A DNA stretch of 64,000 bases from Rubrivivax sp. (GCA_030653385.1 JAURZM010000048.1:248001-312000), one strand, 5' to 3'; counted from the first letter of the stretch, positions 52,032 to 61,126 are shown. A program made the numbers and translations. Notes: generated by a model from the sequence alone, not told the origin.

Positions 52032-52784
52032 GTGTCCTTGTTTGCACTGGCCGCGACCGCTTGCGGGGGCGGTGGTGGCGGTGGCAGCACCATGGCCGGC
52101 ACGGTGCGCACCGAAAGCCTGCGCTCCAGCCACACCGGCAACGGCTACCCGGTCCACATCTACGTGCCGCCCGGTGATGCCGCCGCACGTGCTGCGATGC
52201 CGGTGGTCTACCTGCTGGACGGCGATTCGCGCTTCAACACGCTGGTGGACATCGTCGAGACCTCGCGTACCCGGGTCATCATCGCGGCCATCGGCAACGA
52301 AGCGCGGCGCAACGAAGACTACGTGCCGTCCAACACCTGCACCATGGGCGGTGGCGGCCAGGTGGCCTACCTGAACTTCATTCGCCTTGAACTGACGCCT
52401 TACATCGAAGCCAACGTCGGCGGCCACCCGCTGCGTCGGGTGCTGCTGGGCCATTCACACGGCGGCAGCTTCGTGCTGTATGCGCTGTTTGCCGAAGGTG
52501 GCGCCAACCGCCACTTTGCCGCCTACCTGTCCAGCGACGCCTCCATTGCCTGCATGCAGGACACGGTCTACGGCTGGGAAGCCGCCTACGCTGCGGCCCA
52601 CACCACCTTGCCGACGCGCCTGCACCTGGCGCATGCCGCCAACGTGGCCAACATCGACTTTGCCGCCCAGCTGCGAGGCCGGCGCTACAGTGGCCTGACG
52701 CTGGCGGCCCATGCTTATGGTGGTGGGCATGTGGGCATGATCCCCGTGGCCTTCGCCGACGCGCTGGCCTTCGCGCTGGCCTGA
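52032..52784 (+). CDS. Esterase-like alpha/beta-hydrolase lipoprotein
   Basis: The product is about 250 residues with a lipobox (LAATACG) and a glycine-rich linker, then an esterase-D-like fold: VVYLLDGDSRF, IIAAIGNEARR and the nucleophile elbow LGHSHGGSF, with a histidine in GGGHVGM near the end. Translation from GTG 52032 has no ribosome site. An ATC at 52005 would add PATRRSSI and has GGAGAG five bases upstream, giving a more typical basic lipoprotein leader. The start is therefore unsettled. Substrate unknown. Confidence 0.72.
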   Translation: MSLFALAATACGGGGGGGSTMAGTVRTESLRSSHTGNGYPVHIYVPPGDAAARAAMPVVYLLDGDSRFNTLVDIVETSRTRVIIAAIGNEARRNEDYVPSNTCTMGGGGQVAYLNFIRLELTPYIEANVGGHPLRRVLLGHSHGGSFVLYALFAEGGANRHFAAYLSSDASIACMQDTVYGWEAAYAAAHTTLPTRLHLAHAANVANIDFAAQLRGRRYSGLTLAAHAYGGGHVGMIPVAFADALAFALA

Positions 52785-52789
52785 AGCCC

Positions 52790-52806
52790 CCACCGCTGCG
52801 CGGTGG
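52790..52806. other. Intergenic hairpin between the esterase and ABC exporter genes
   Basis: A seven-base perfect stem (CCACCGC / GCGGTGG) with a TGC loop directly follows the esterase stop. It lacks a T-run, so it may be a weak or factor-dependent terminator or an RNA-stabilising stem. Confidence 0.35.
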
Positions 52807-52832
52807 CGGCCCTGGCCGTCAAACTCCATGCC

Positions 52833-53597
52833 ATGACGATGACCGCTGCAAGCCCTGTTACCGCCCCAACGGCCATCGCGCTGCGCGGCCTGTGCCTGCA
52901 CTACACGCTGGGCACATCGCGCATCGAAGTCCTGCGGCAGGTCGACCTGGACATCGCGGCGGGCCAGCGTGTGGCCGTGGCCGGGCCTTCGGGTTCGGGC
53001 AAGTCTTCGCTGCTGCTGCTGCTGGCGGGCCTGGAGCGCCCGGCCGCCGGCAGCGTGATGCTGGATGGCCTGGACCTGGCCACGTTGGACCGCGACGCGC
53101 TGGCCGACCTGCGCCGCGACCGCATCGGCATCGTCTTCCAGTCCTTCCACCTGCTGCCCAGCCTGAGCGCGCTGGACAACGTGGCGCTGCCGCTGCAGAT
53201 GGCCGGCAAGCGACAAGCGGTGGCGCAAGCCCGTGAACTGCTGCAGAAGGTGGGCCTGGGCGAGCGGCTGCACCACCACCCCAGCCAGCTGTCGGGTGGC
53301 GAACAGCAACGGGTGGCCATTGCCCGTGCGCTGGTGCACCGGCCGCGGGTGCTGCTGGCCGACGAGCCCACCGGCAACCTGGACGACCACACCGGCGCGC
53401 TGATCCGCGAGCTGCTGTTCGATCTGCAGCGCGACAGCGGCGCGACGCTGGTGCTGGTCACACACGACCTGGACTTCGCTGCGCGCTGCGACCGCGTGCT
53501 GCAACTGCACGACGGCCAGCTGCACGGAAAAAGCCCTGCCGCTGGCACGGTCGGCCCTCACACGGCCGCGACGACGACCCATGCGCTTCCTGCTTAG
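52833..53597 (+). CDS. ABC transporter ATP-binding protein, LolD/YbbA type
   Basis: The 254-residue ATPase has Walker A GPSGSGKSS (near residue 50), signature LSGGEQQRVAIARAL, Walker B LLADEPTGNLD and switch LVTHD, all in the LolD/YbbA/MacB-type form. Its 3' end overlaps the permease gene by 17 bases. It should power the FtsX-type permease that follows. Start ATG 52833 is chosen; upstream in-frame starts have no support. Confidence 0.9.
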   Translation: MTMTAASPVTAPTAIALRGLCLHYTLGTSRIEVLRQVDLDIAAGQRVAVAGPSGSGKSSLLLLLAGLERPAAGSVMLDGLDLATLDRDALADLRRDRIGIVFQSFHLLPSLSALDNVALPLQMAGKRQAVAQARELLQKVGLGERLHHHPSQLSGGEQQRVAIARALVHRPRVLLADEPTGNLDDHTGALIRELLFDLQRDSGATLVLVTHDLDFAARCDRVLQLHDGQLHGKSPAAGTVGPHTAATTTHALPA

Positions 53598-56091
53598 CCT
53601 GGCTTGGCGCGACCTGCGCAGCGGCGGGCGGCCGCTGTGGGTGTTTGCCGCCTGCCTGGTGCTGGGTGTGGCGCTGGTGGCGGCGGGTGGTGGCCTGTAC
53701 CGCCAGGTGGCGGGCTCGCTGCAGAACGACGTGCGCGCCCTCTTCGGTGGCGACCTGGAGGTGCGACAGGAAACACCGCTGGACGGCGCCGAACTGCAAT
53801 GGATGCAAGGTCAGGGCGAGGTGTCCGCCATCGTTCAGCTGCGCACCATGCTGCGCGGTGCCGACGGCCGATCGCAGCTGGTGGACCTGATCAGCGCCGA
53901 CAGCAACTACCCGCTGGTGGGCCAGTTGAAGCTGCAGCCCGATTTGCCGCTGGCCGGGCTGCTGGCGCAGCGCGAAGGCCGCTGGGGCATCGCACTCGAC
54001 CCGGTGCTGGCACGGCGCCTGGCATTGGCTGTCGGCGACAGCGTTGAGGTGGGAGACACCACACTGCAGGTGCGTGCGCTGGTGCTGCACCAGCCCGACC
54101 GCAGTCTGCGCGCCGACTGGGGCGGCGCGCCGGTGCTGGTGGCCCAGGGTGCACTGGCGGCCACCGGCCTGGTGCAGCCGCTGAGCCGGGTCGACTACCG
54201 CTGGCGCGTCAGCACCGCGCAACCGGCAAGGGCCTGGCGCGACAGCTTCCTGGCCGCGTTCCCGCAGTCCAATGCCGAGGTGCGCACCGCAGACGGGCGC
54301 AGCGACCGCATCGCGCAGGTCATGGCGCAGGTCGGTTCGGGGCTGCTGCTGGTGGGCTTTTCAGCGCTCTTCATCGGCGGCCTGGGTGTTTTCAACAGCG
54401 TGCAGGCCTACCTGGGTGGCAAGCTGGGCACGCTGGCCACCTTGCGCGCGCTGGGCCTGCGCGACGGCCGGCTGGCCGCGCTGGTGCTGCTGCAGGTGCT
54501 GATGCTGGCGCTGCTGGCCAGCACGGCTGGTGCGGTGCTGGGTGCGCTGCTCACGCTGGCTGGTTTGCAGCTGGTGGCTGCGCAGCTGCCGCTGACGCTG
54601 GCGCCGGCCGCGCTGGTGCCGCCGCTGGCGGTGGCCATGGCATTTGGCGTGTTGACGGCGCTGGCGTTTGCGCTGCCCGCGCTGGGCCGCGCATTGACGG
54701 TGAGCCCGGCGGCCCTGTTCCGCGGCATCGACGGTGGCACTCTGCGCACGCCGCGCCTGGCCTGGGTGCTGACATCAGCCGTCGGTGTGGCCGTGGTGCT
54801 GCTGCTGTTGCTGGTGATGCCCGACCCGCGCCTGGCGCTGGCCTTCGTGGCCGTCGTGCTGCTCTTGCTGGTGCTGCTGGAAGGGGTGATGCGTGTCTTG
54901 CGCACCGGTGCCGGCTGGCTGCTGTCGCGCCCACAGTGGCAGCCCGGCTTCGAGCTGCGCGTCGCGCTGGCCGGGCTGCAAAGGCCAGGCTCGCCTTTGC
55001 GTGCGGCGCTGCTGTCGCTGGGCTCTGCCCTGACCCTGCTGGTGGCCTGCACGCTGGTGGTGGCGGCGCTGCTGCGCACCGTCAACGAAACGGTGCCGCA
55101 ACAGGCGCCGGCCCTGGTGTTCTACGACGTGCAGCAAGACCAGCTGCAGACCCTGAACGACACGCTCAAGACAGCCCCCAGCCTGCAGCGTGTGCAGACC
55201 GCGCCGCTGGTGCTGGGCCGGCTGGCCGCCGTCAGCGGCCAGCCGCTGCGCGCCAGCGACGAGGCCGAGCGCCGCAACGAAGCGCGTGACGAACACAAGC
55301 TCAGCCACCGCGCCGGCAACATCGACGACGTGTTGGTCACACGGGGTGCCTGGTGGCCCGAAGGTGCCACCGACATGCCCCGGGTGGCGATGGAAGACCG
55401 CGAGGCCGACCAACTGGGCCTGCAGGTGGGCGACCAGCTGCAGTTCGAGATCATGGGCCAGGCCGTGCAGGCCGAGCTGGTGGCCATCTACGAACAGCGC
55501 CGCTTCCAGTCGCGCCTGTGGCTCGAAGCCATCTTCAGCGACGGCGTGCTCGACCCCTTCGTCACACGCCACGTCGGCGCGGCCTGGCTGTCCGCCGCTG
55601 ACGCCGAGGCTGTGCAAGACAGGCTGGCGGCCGTTGCGCCCAACATCGTCACCGTGCGCACACAGGCGCTGCTGGACACCACACGCAGCCTGATGGCACG
55701 TGCCAGTGCAGGCCTGGCGGTGATTGCAGGGGCCTGCCTGGCCGCCAGCCTGCTGGTGCTGGCCAGCGTGGTGGCCGCCAGCCGCACAAGACAGGTGTAT
55801 GAAGCCAGTGTCATGCACGCGCTGGGCGCACGACTTTCCAGCCTGCGCCGTGTGCTGCGCTGGGAATACACGCTGCTGGCGCTGGTGACCGCGGGCTTTG
55901 CCATTGTCACCGGCAGCCTGCTCGCGCTGAGCCTGTTGCGATGGCGCCTGGATCTGGACGCCAGCGGCCTGTACTGGACCGGGGCATCTGTTGCCCTGGC
56001 CGTCAGCGTGCTCAGCCTTGGCGCCGGCGCACAGGTTCTCGCGGCCCAACTGCGGGCCTCGCCAGCCACGCTGCTGCGCAGCGGCACGTGA
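53581..56091 (+). CDS. FtsX-type ABC transporter permease (YbbP-like)
   Basis: The 836-residue inner-membrane protein has ten predicted helices: one near the N-terminus, then two groups of FtsX-like helices around residues 250-380 and 730-830, with large periplasmic domains between. The organisation matches YbbP, the partner of the YbbA-type ATPase. YbbAP-type pairs are mechanotransmission ABC systems rather than classical importers. In E. coli the operon includes the TesA lipase; here an esterase-like lipoprotein gene precedes the pair, which may be a functional parallel. Confidence 0.9.
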   Translation: MRFLLSLAWRDLRSGGRPLWVFAACLVLGVALVAAGGGLYRQVAGSLQNDVRALFGGDLEVRQETPLDGAELQWMQGQGEVSAIVQLRTMLRGADGRSQLVDLISADSNYPLVGQLKLQPDLPLAGLLAQREGRWGIALDPVLARRLALAVGDSVEVGDTTLQVRALVLHQPDRSLRADWGGAPVLVAQGALAATGLVQPLSRVDYRWRVSTAQPARAWRDSFLAAFPQSNAEVRTADGRSDRIAQVMAQVGSGLLLVGFSALFIGGLGVFNSVQAYLGGKLGTLATLRALGLRDGRLAALVLLQVLMLALLASTAGAVLGALLTLAGLQLVAAQLPLTLAPAALVPPLAVAMAFGVLTALAFALPALGRALTVSPAALFRGIDGGTLRTPRLAWVLTSAVGVAVVLLLLLVMPDPRLALAFVAVVLLLLVLLEGVMRVLRTGAGWLLSRPQWQPGFELRVALAGLQRPGSPLRAALLSLGSALTLLVACTLVVAALLRTVNETVPQQAPALVFYDVQQDQLQTLNDTLKTAPSLQRVQTAPLVLGRLAAVSGQPLRASDEAERRNEARDEHKLSHRAGNIDDVLVTRGAWWPEGATDMPRVAMEDREADQLGLQVGDQLQFEIMGQAVQAELVAIYEQRRFQSRLWLEAIFSDGVLDPFVTRHVGAAWLSAADAEAVQDRLAAVAPNIVTVRTQALLDTTRSLMARASAGLAVIAGACLAASLLVLASVVAASRTRQVYEASVMHALGARLSSLRRVLRWEYTLLALVTAGFAIVTGSLLALSLLRWRLDLDASGLYWTGASVALAVSVLSLGAGAQVLAAQLRASPATLLRSGT

Positions 56092-56178
56092 TTTGACCGC
56101 GACGGCCAAGGTGGGCCACACCCTGGCGGTCCACCGATCGGCGATGCGGGCGTTGAGGGATGGGGTTCACCCTGCTTC

Positions 56179-56221
56179 TTGACTGCGGTCAATAGCGTTC
56201 CACTCTCACTTGATTGACCAT
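56179..56221 (+). promoter_or_regulatory. FNR-like operator and -10 element upstream of the tctCBA genes
   Basis: TTGACTGCGGTCAA at 56179-56192 is a palindrome-like FNR/Crp-family site. Its exact reverse complement occurs at 61127-61140. A GACCAT element at 56216-56221 lies about 33 bases from the site centre, close to the distance expected for class II activation (site near -41.5). It is about 120 bases before the transporter start codon. Confidence 0.6.
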
Positions 56222-56304
56222 TGCGCCGCGAATCCGGTCCTGGCGGGCCTCGTGCGCAAGCAAACCGCCGCTTCCACTCGTTGAACAAGACTAGGAGACA
56301 AATC

Positions 56305-57339
56305 ATGAATGCAGTTCATACCACCAAGGCTTTGCCCCGCCGCCTGGCCACCCTGGCCCAGTGCGTGTTGGCGAGCGTCGCCGCATTCGGCGTCAGCTCT
56401 GCCTCGGCTCAGGCCTGGGAACCCAGCAAGCCCGTCGAATTCATCATCCCTGCCGGCACCGGTGGTGGCGCTGACCAGATGGCGCGCCTGATCCAGGGCA
56501 TCATCAGCAAGAACAACCTGATGAAGGGCAACATGGTGGTGGTCAACAAGTCTGGCGGCGCAGGTGCCGAGGGCTTCTTGTCCGTGAAGGAAGCCAAGGG
56601 CGACCCGCACAAGATCATCATCACGCTGTCCAATCTGTTCACCACGCCCATGGCCACCGGTGTGCCCTTCAACTGGAAGGAGATGACCCCGGTGCAGATG
56701 ATGGCGCTGGATCAGTTCGTGCTGTGGGTGAACGCCGAGACACCCTACAAGACCGCCGCTGAGTACATCGCCGCAGTGAAGGCCGCCGGGCCGCTGAAGA
56801 TGAAGATGGGTGGCACCGGCTCCAAGCAGGAAGACCAGATCATCACCGTCGGCCTTGAAAAGGCAACCGGCACCAAGTTCATCTACGTGCCCTACAAGGG
56901 CGGCGGCGAAGTGGCGGTGCAACTGGTAGGCGGCCACGTCAATTCCACCGTCAACAACCCGGCCGAGGCCGTGTCGCAGTGGCGTGCCGGCACGGTGCGC
57001 CCGCTGTGTGTCTTTGACGACGTGCGCATGCCGTACAAGGAAAAAGTGACGACCACGATGTCGTGGGCCGACATCCCGACCTGCAAGGAAGCGGGCGTGC
57101 CCCAGGACTACGTCATGCTGCGTGGCATCTTCATGGCGCCGGGTGTGACCCCTGCGCAGGTCAAGTACTACGACGACCTGCTGACCAAGGTTCGCGCCAC
57201 CCCCGAGTGGAAGGAATACATGGAGCGTGGTGCCTTCAACACCACCAGCATGTCCGGCGACGCGTTCCGCAAGTGGCTCGAATCCGCTGAAGCCACCCAC
57301 CGCACGCTGATGACCGAAGCGGGCTTCATGGCGAAGTGA
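56305..57339 (+). CDS. tctC: Tripartite tricarboxylate transporter substrate-binding protein (TctC/Bug)
   Basis: The 344-residue periplasmic receptor has a signal peptide ending near SASAQA, then Bug motifs VEFIIPAGTGGGADQMARL and MVVVNKSGGAGAEG. It departs from the usual FxPGG form, with AGTGGGAD in place of it. AGGAG lies eight to ten bases before the ATG. It heads an operon with tctB and tctA-like genes. The ligand is a carboxylate; the shared operator with oxc/frc makes oxalate or a related diacid a candidate. Confidence 0.93.
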   Translation: MNAVHTTKALPRRLATLAQCVLASVAAFGVSSASAQAWEPSKPVEFIIPAGTGGGADQMARLIQGIISKNNLMKGNMVVVNKSGGAGAEGFLSVKEAKGDPHKIIITLSNLFTTPMATGVPFNWKEMTPVQMMALDQFVLWVNAETPYKTAAEYIAAVKAAGPLKMKMGGTGSKQEDQIITVGLEKATGTKFIYVPYKGGGEVAVQLVGGHVNSTVNNPAEAVSQWRAGTVRPLCVFDDVRMPYKEKVTTTMSWADIPTCKEAGVPQDYVMLRGIFMAPGVTPAQVKYYDDLLTKVRATPEWKEYMERGAFNTTSMSGDAFRKWLESAEATHRTLMTEAGFMAK

Positions 57340-57503
57340 TCGCCCGCGGGGCTGGCGCCGCACAGGTGCCGCCCCGCCCCTTCTCCCCCCCAACATGAAT
57401 CAGGGCCGAGCAAACATGCAAGGCCACCTGGATGCAGGCCGGATGCCTGCGTCTGGCCGCAGGCTTGCCCGCGGCTGCCGTTACCCGCAAGAAGGAGACT
57501 GAC

Positions 57504-58028
57504 ATGTCCGACCCACAAGACGATGACCAAGACGACACCCCTGCCATTGCCAAGAACAACACGGTTGACGCGGTGGTCGCCTTCCTGCTGCTGGCGCTGG
57601 GCTTGGTGGTGATCTTCGAAGCCCGGCGCCTGGGTGCCGGCTGGACCACCGACGGCCCGGGGTCGGGTTACTTCCCCTTCTATATCGGTGTGCTGATCAG
57701 CATTTCCGCGCTCGGCATCCTGTTCCAGGCACTGTTTTCGAAGTCGCGTGACACGGGCACCTTTGCCACGGTGAAGCAGACCAAGCAGGTGGCGTCGGTG
57801 CTGATTCCTGCGGCCATCTATGTGCTGGCCGTCACCTTCCTGGGCCTGTACCTTGCGTCGGCCATCTACATCGCCTTGTTCATGATCATCCTGGGCAAGT
57901 ACTCGCCAGTGAAGAGCGTGCTGGTTGGCGTGGGCGTGAGTGTCTATTTCTTCCTGATGTTCGAGGTCTGGTTCACTGTGCCCCTCTACAAGGGCATGCT
58001 CAACCCGACCGGTTTCCTCGGCTACTGA
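57504..58028 (+). CDS. tctB: Tripartite tricarboxylate transporter small membrane subunit (TctB)
   Basis: The 174-residue membrane protein has an acidic N-terminus (DPQDDDQDD), then four hydrophobic helices in the TctB pattern (AVVAFLLLALGLVVIFEARR, and GPGSGYFPFYIGVLI with the conserved G-x-x-P-F). GAAGGAG precedes the ATG. It supports the large subunit TctA; function poorly defined in the family. Confidence 0.92.
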   Translation: MSDPQDDDQDDTPAIAKNNTVDAVVAFLLLALGLVVIFEARRLGAGWTTDGPGSGYFPFYIGVLISISALGILFQALFSKSRDTGTFATVKQTKQVASVLIPAAIYVLAVTFLGLYLASAIYIALFMIILGKYSPVKSVLVGVGVSVYFFLMFEVWFTVPLYKGMLNPTGFLGY

Positions 58029-58057
58029 AGCGCCAAGCTGCAGCGGAGTAAGGTCCC

Positions 58058-59587
58058 ATGACTGAACTGAATTCACTCTTCCAGGGCTTCGCCGTCATCA
58101 TGACGCCGATGAACCTGGGCCTGATGGTGCTGGGCATCGTGCTCGGTGTGCTCATCGGCGTCTTGCCGGGGCTGGGCGGCGCCAATGGCGTGGCCATCCT
58201 GTTGCCACTGACCTTCACGATGTCGCCCACCTCGGCGATCGTGATGCTGTCCTGCATCTACTGGGGCGCGCTGTTTGGTGGTGCCATCACCTCCATCTTG
58301 TTCAACATACCGGGCGAGCCCTGGTCGGTGGCCACCACGTTCGACGGTTATCCGATGGCGCAGAAGGGCCAGGCCGCTCGCGCCCTGACCTCGGCCTTCA
58401 CCTCATCGTTCGTCGGCGCCTTCGTCGCCGTGGTGATGATCACCTTCCTGGCACCGCTGGTGGCCAAGTTCGCGCTGAAGTTCGGTGCACCCGAATTCTT
58501 CGCGGTCTACCTGCTCACCTTCTGCAGTTTCGTCGGCATGGGCAAGGGCTCGCCCTTCAAGACCCTGGCGGCGATGGCCTTGGGCTTTGCTTTGGCCGCG
58601 GTGGGCCTGGACACCGTCACCGGGCAGTTGCGCCTGACCTTCGGCTCCACCGAACTGATGCGCGGCTTCGACTTCCTGATTGCGGTCATCGGCCTGTTCG
58701 GCATCGGTGAAATCCTGCTGTCGATGGAAGAAGGACTGAAGTTCTCGGGCAAGACGGCCAAGATCAACATGAAGGTCGTCTGGGAAACGTGGAAGGAATT
58801 GCCGCGCTACTGGGCCACTTCGCTGCGCAGCTCTTTCGTGGGCATCTGGATGGGCATCACCCCGGGCGGTGCCACACCGGCCTCGTTCATGAGCTACGGC
58901 CTGGCCAAGAAGTTCTCGAAGAACGGGTCGAAGTTCGGCACCGGCGAAATCGAAGGCATCGTCGCCCCGGAAACCGCTGCACACGCCGCCGGCACCGCGG
59001 CCATGCTGCCGATGCTGGCCCTGGGCATCCCGGGTTCGCCCACCGCCGCCGTGCTGCTGGGTGGTCTGCTGATCTGGGGTCTGCAGCCCGGCCCGCTGCT
59101 CTTCGTCGAGCAGAAGGACTTCGTGTGGGGCCTGATCGCCAGCATGTACCTGGGCAACCTGGTCGGCCTGATCATCGTGCTGACCACGGTGCCGCTGTTT
59201 GCGTCGATCCTGCGCATCCCGTTTTCGATCATCGCGCCGGTCATCATCGTGGTCTGCGCCATCGGCGCCTACACCGTGAACACCGCGATGCTGGACATCT
59301 GGTTCATGCTGCTCTTCGGGGTCATGGGCTATGTGTTCAAGAAGCTCGACTACCCGATCGCTCCGCTGGTGCTGGCCCTGGTGCTGGGTGGCAAGACCGA
59401 AGACTCGTTCCGCCAGGCCATGCTGGTGTCGCAAGGCGACCTGAGCATCATGTTCGCCAACCCGCTGGTGGGCTCAATCACCACGCTGGCCCTGATCATG
59501 CTGCTGTGGCCACTGCTGTCCAAGCTGCTGGCCCTGGTGCGCCCGCCCAAGGTTGACGAACTGGCTGCGCAGCGGCCGGTGGACTGA
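58058..59587 (+). CDS. tctA: Tripartite tricarboxylate transporter large permease (TctA)
   Basis: The 509-residue permease has about twelve helices and TctA signatures: GVLIGVLPGLGGANGVAILLP near residue 30, YWGALFGGAITSILFNIPGEP, and a later GIPGSPTAAVLLGGLLIWGLQPGPLLF block. It moves the substrate by cation coupling in known systems. It follows tctB by 29 bases. Confidence 0.95.
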   Translation: MTELNSLFQGFAVIMTPMNLGLMVLGIVLGVLIGVLPGLGGANGVAILLPLTFTMSPTSAIVMLSCIYWGALFGGAITSILFNIPGEPWSVATTFDGYPMAQKGQAARALTSAFTSSFVGAFVAVVMITFLAPLVAKFALKFGAPEFFAVYLLTFCSFVGMGKGSPFKTLAAMALGFALAAVGLDTVTGQLRLTFGSTELMRGFDFLIAVIGLFGIGEILLSMEEGLKFSGKTAKINMKVVWETWKELPRYWATSLRSSFVGIWMGITPGGATPASFMSYGLAKKFSKNGSKFGTGEIEGIVAPETAAHAAGTAAMLPMLALGIPGSPTAAVLLGGLLIWGLQPGPLLFVEQKDFVWGLIASMYLGNLVGLIIVLTTVPLFASILRIPFSIIAPVIIVVCAIGAYTVNTAMLDIWFMLLFGVMGYVFKKLDYPIAPLVLALVLGGKTEDSFRQAMLVSQGDLSIMFANPLVGSITTLALIMLLWPLLSKLLALVRPPKVDELAAQRPVD

Positions 59588-59602
59588 AGCGAAGGAAACA
59601 TC

Positions 59603-60436
59603 ATGCCTGTCATCGCATTGACCCAGGGAATGGGCTCACTGGCCCAGGACGTCGCCGAGCAACTGGCCGAAGAACTGCAGCTGTCCACGCTGCAGCACGA
59701 GGTGGCCGAACGGGTGGCCGAGAAGATGCACGTCTCGCGCAGCCTGATCAACCGCCTGCGTGGCGGCAAGGCCGGCACCATCGAAAAGCTGCGCAGCGAC
59801 CGCCATGCGATGGCGCTGTACTCGGCCGAAGAAGTGCTGGAAGCTGCAGCCAAGGGCAATGTGGTCATCCGCGGCTGGGGCGCTACGCAGTTGCTGCGCT
59901 CGGTGCCGCACATCCCGTGCATCCGCATCATGCGGCCCTTCGACAAGCGCGTGCAGTGGCTGATGGACGAGATCGACACCGACGACCGCAGCGTCGCCGA
60001 GGCCGAGATCCGCCGCAGCGACGAAGCCAATGCCAGCCGCATGCAGGACCAGTTTGGCGTGACCTGGAACGAGCCCGTGCTCTTCGACGCCGTGCTCAAC
60101 ACCGACCGCCTGTCGGTGGACAGCTGCGTGCAGACCATCCGCACGCTGCTGACGCGACCCGAATTCGCCGAGACCGAAGAGTCTCGAAGCCTGTTGCAGG
60201 GCCTGGCGCTGAGCGCCCATGTGCGGTCGGCCCTGCGCGCCAGCGAGCACACGCATGGCGTCGACATCGTGATCGAAAGCCGCGATGGCCGGGTGACGCT
60301 GCGTGGCATCGTGGCCAGTGTCGAAGAAAAAGCCGCTGCCCAGCAGGTCAGCACAGCTGTGGCCGGCGTCAAGGCCGTGGACGACCAACTGCGTGTGATG
60401 TCGCGCTCGAAGCTCTTCCCTTCGAACCGCCAATGA
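59603..60436 (+). CDS. Degenerate cytidylate kinase-like protein with C-terminal BON domain
   Basis: The 277-residue product combines a cytidylate-kinase-like domain (about 1-195) with a BON domain (about 205-270, GRVTLRGIVASVEEKAAAQQ). The kinase part keeps family segments such as VVIRGWGATQLL and CIRIMRPFDKRV, but the N-terminal P-loop has decayed: ALTQGMGSLAQDV lacks the GxGxxGK/R phosphate-binding pattern. It is thus unlikely to be an active kinase. It is 15 bases after tctA, so it probably serves the transporter operon, perhaps as a sensor or regulator. There is no signal peptide, unusual for a BON protein. Confidence 0.75.
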   Translation: MPVIALTQGMGSLAQDVAEQLAEELQLSTLQHEVAERVAEKMHVSRSLINRLRGGKAGTIEKLRSDRHAMALYSAEEVLEAAAKGNVVIRGWGATQLLRSVPHIPCIRIMRPFDKRVQWLMDEIDTDDRSVAEAEIRRSDEANASRMQDQFGVTWNEPVLFDAVLNTDRLSVDSCVQTIRTLLTRPEFAETEESRSLLQGLALSAHVRSALRASEHTHGVDIVIESRDGRVTLRGIVASVEEKAAAQQVSTAVAGVKAVDDQLRVMSRSKLFPSNRQ

Positions 60437-60449
60437 ACCTGAAGCTGGC

Positions 60450-60464
60450 CGGCCCGCCGGGCCG
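60450..60464. terminator. Hairpin between convergent kinase/BON and Crp/Fnr genes
   Basis: CGGCCCGCCGGGCCG forms six-base arms with a GCC loop, directly between the two stop codons. No T-run is present on either strand, so terminator activity is uncertain, but the position suits a bidirectional terminator. Confidence 0.4.
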
Positions 60465-60465
60465 A

Positions 60466-61074
60466 TCAGATCTTGCCGCGCTGCTTCAGACGCGACAGCG
60501 TCTCGGCCGACAGGTTCAGGTAGGCCGCCAGTTCCTTCTTCGGAATGCGCTCGGCCAGATCGGCATGCTTGCGCATGAAGCGGTGCACCCGCCCCGGCGC
60601 ATCCAGCAGGTGAAGCGTGATGGTGTGGGCCATGATCTCGCTCATCAGGCGCATGACTTCGTACTCGAACTCCACCTTGAAACGCGGGTGGCGGTCCATG
60701 AATTCCACCCAATGCGGCATCGACAGCTTGGCCACGCGGGCCTTGGTGACGCTGACGATGGCGTAGGGCGTGGGTGTGTTCAGGCGCCACGCGGCGTAGC
60801 TGGTCTCGATGCCGCGCTCGTCGGTGAAGCGCAGGATCATCTCCTTGGCGTCGGCGCTGGACACCACGCGCTTCAGGATGCCTTCCAGCAGGAAGTACTG
60901 CTCCATCGCGTGCACCCCCTGGTGCAGCAGGTATTCACCCTTGGCGCAGTCGACGATGACCAGCAAGCGCGCAAGCTCATCCCGCTCGGCGTCACTCATC
61001 GTCTTCAGCATGTCGTTCTGCCGAAGCTGAAGGCGAATGATGTCTCTCTCGGGGTGCTGCGCAAGCGCGATCAT
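60466..61074 (-). CDS. Crp/Fnr-family transcriptional regulator without Fe-S cysteines
   Basis: The product of about 202 residues has a cyclic-nucleotide-type sensor fold and a C-terminal HTH. Its recognition helix reads [11 protein letters not shown], giving the Glu-x-x-Ser-Arg set used by FNR to read TTGA half sites. FNR's N-terminal cysteine cluster is missing (only one Cys, in VDCAKGEY), so it is not an oxygen-sensing Fe-S protein. ATG 61074 is chosen; a TTG start at 61140 would lie inside the operator and is unlikely. It is divergent from oxc and probably controls it; the effector is unknown. Confidence 0.88.
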   Translation of the reverse strand: MIALAQHPERDIIRLQLRQNDMLKTMSDAERDELARLLVIVDCAKGEYLLHQGVHAMEQYFLLEGILKRVVSSADAKEMILRFTDERGIETSYAAWRLNTPTPYAIVSVTKARVAKLSMPHWVEFMDRHPRFKVEFEYEVMRLMSEIMAHTITLHLLDAPGRVHRFMRKHADLAERIPKKELAAYLNLSAETLSRLKQRGKI

Positions 61075-61126
61075 CGGTCCAAACACATTCAATCCCAACA
61101 CTCTTCCGGCGGCCAGTTTTCGATTC

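Noticed and set aside
52060..52100. Glycine-rich tract after the esterase lipobox as a functional repeat
   Set aside because: It is a short low-complexity linker (GGCGGTGGT-type codons) usual after lipoprotein cysteines.
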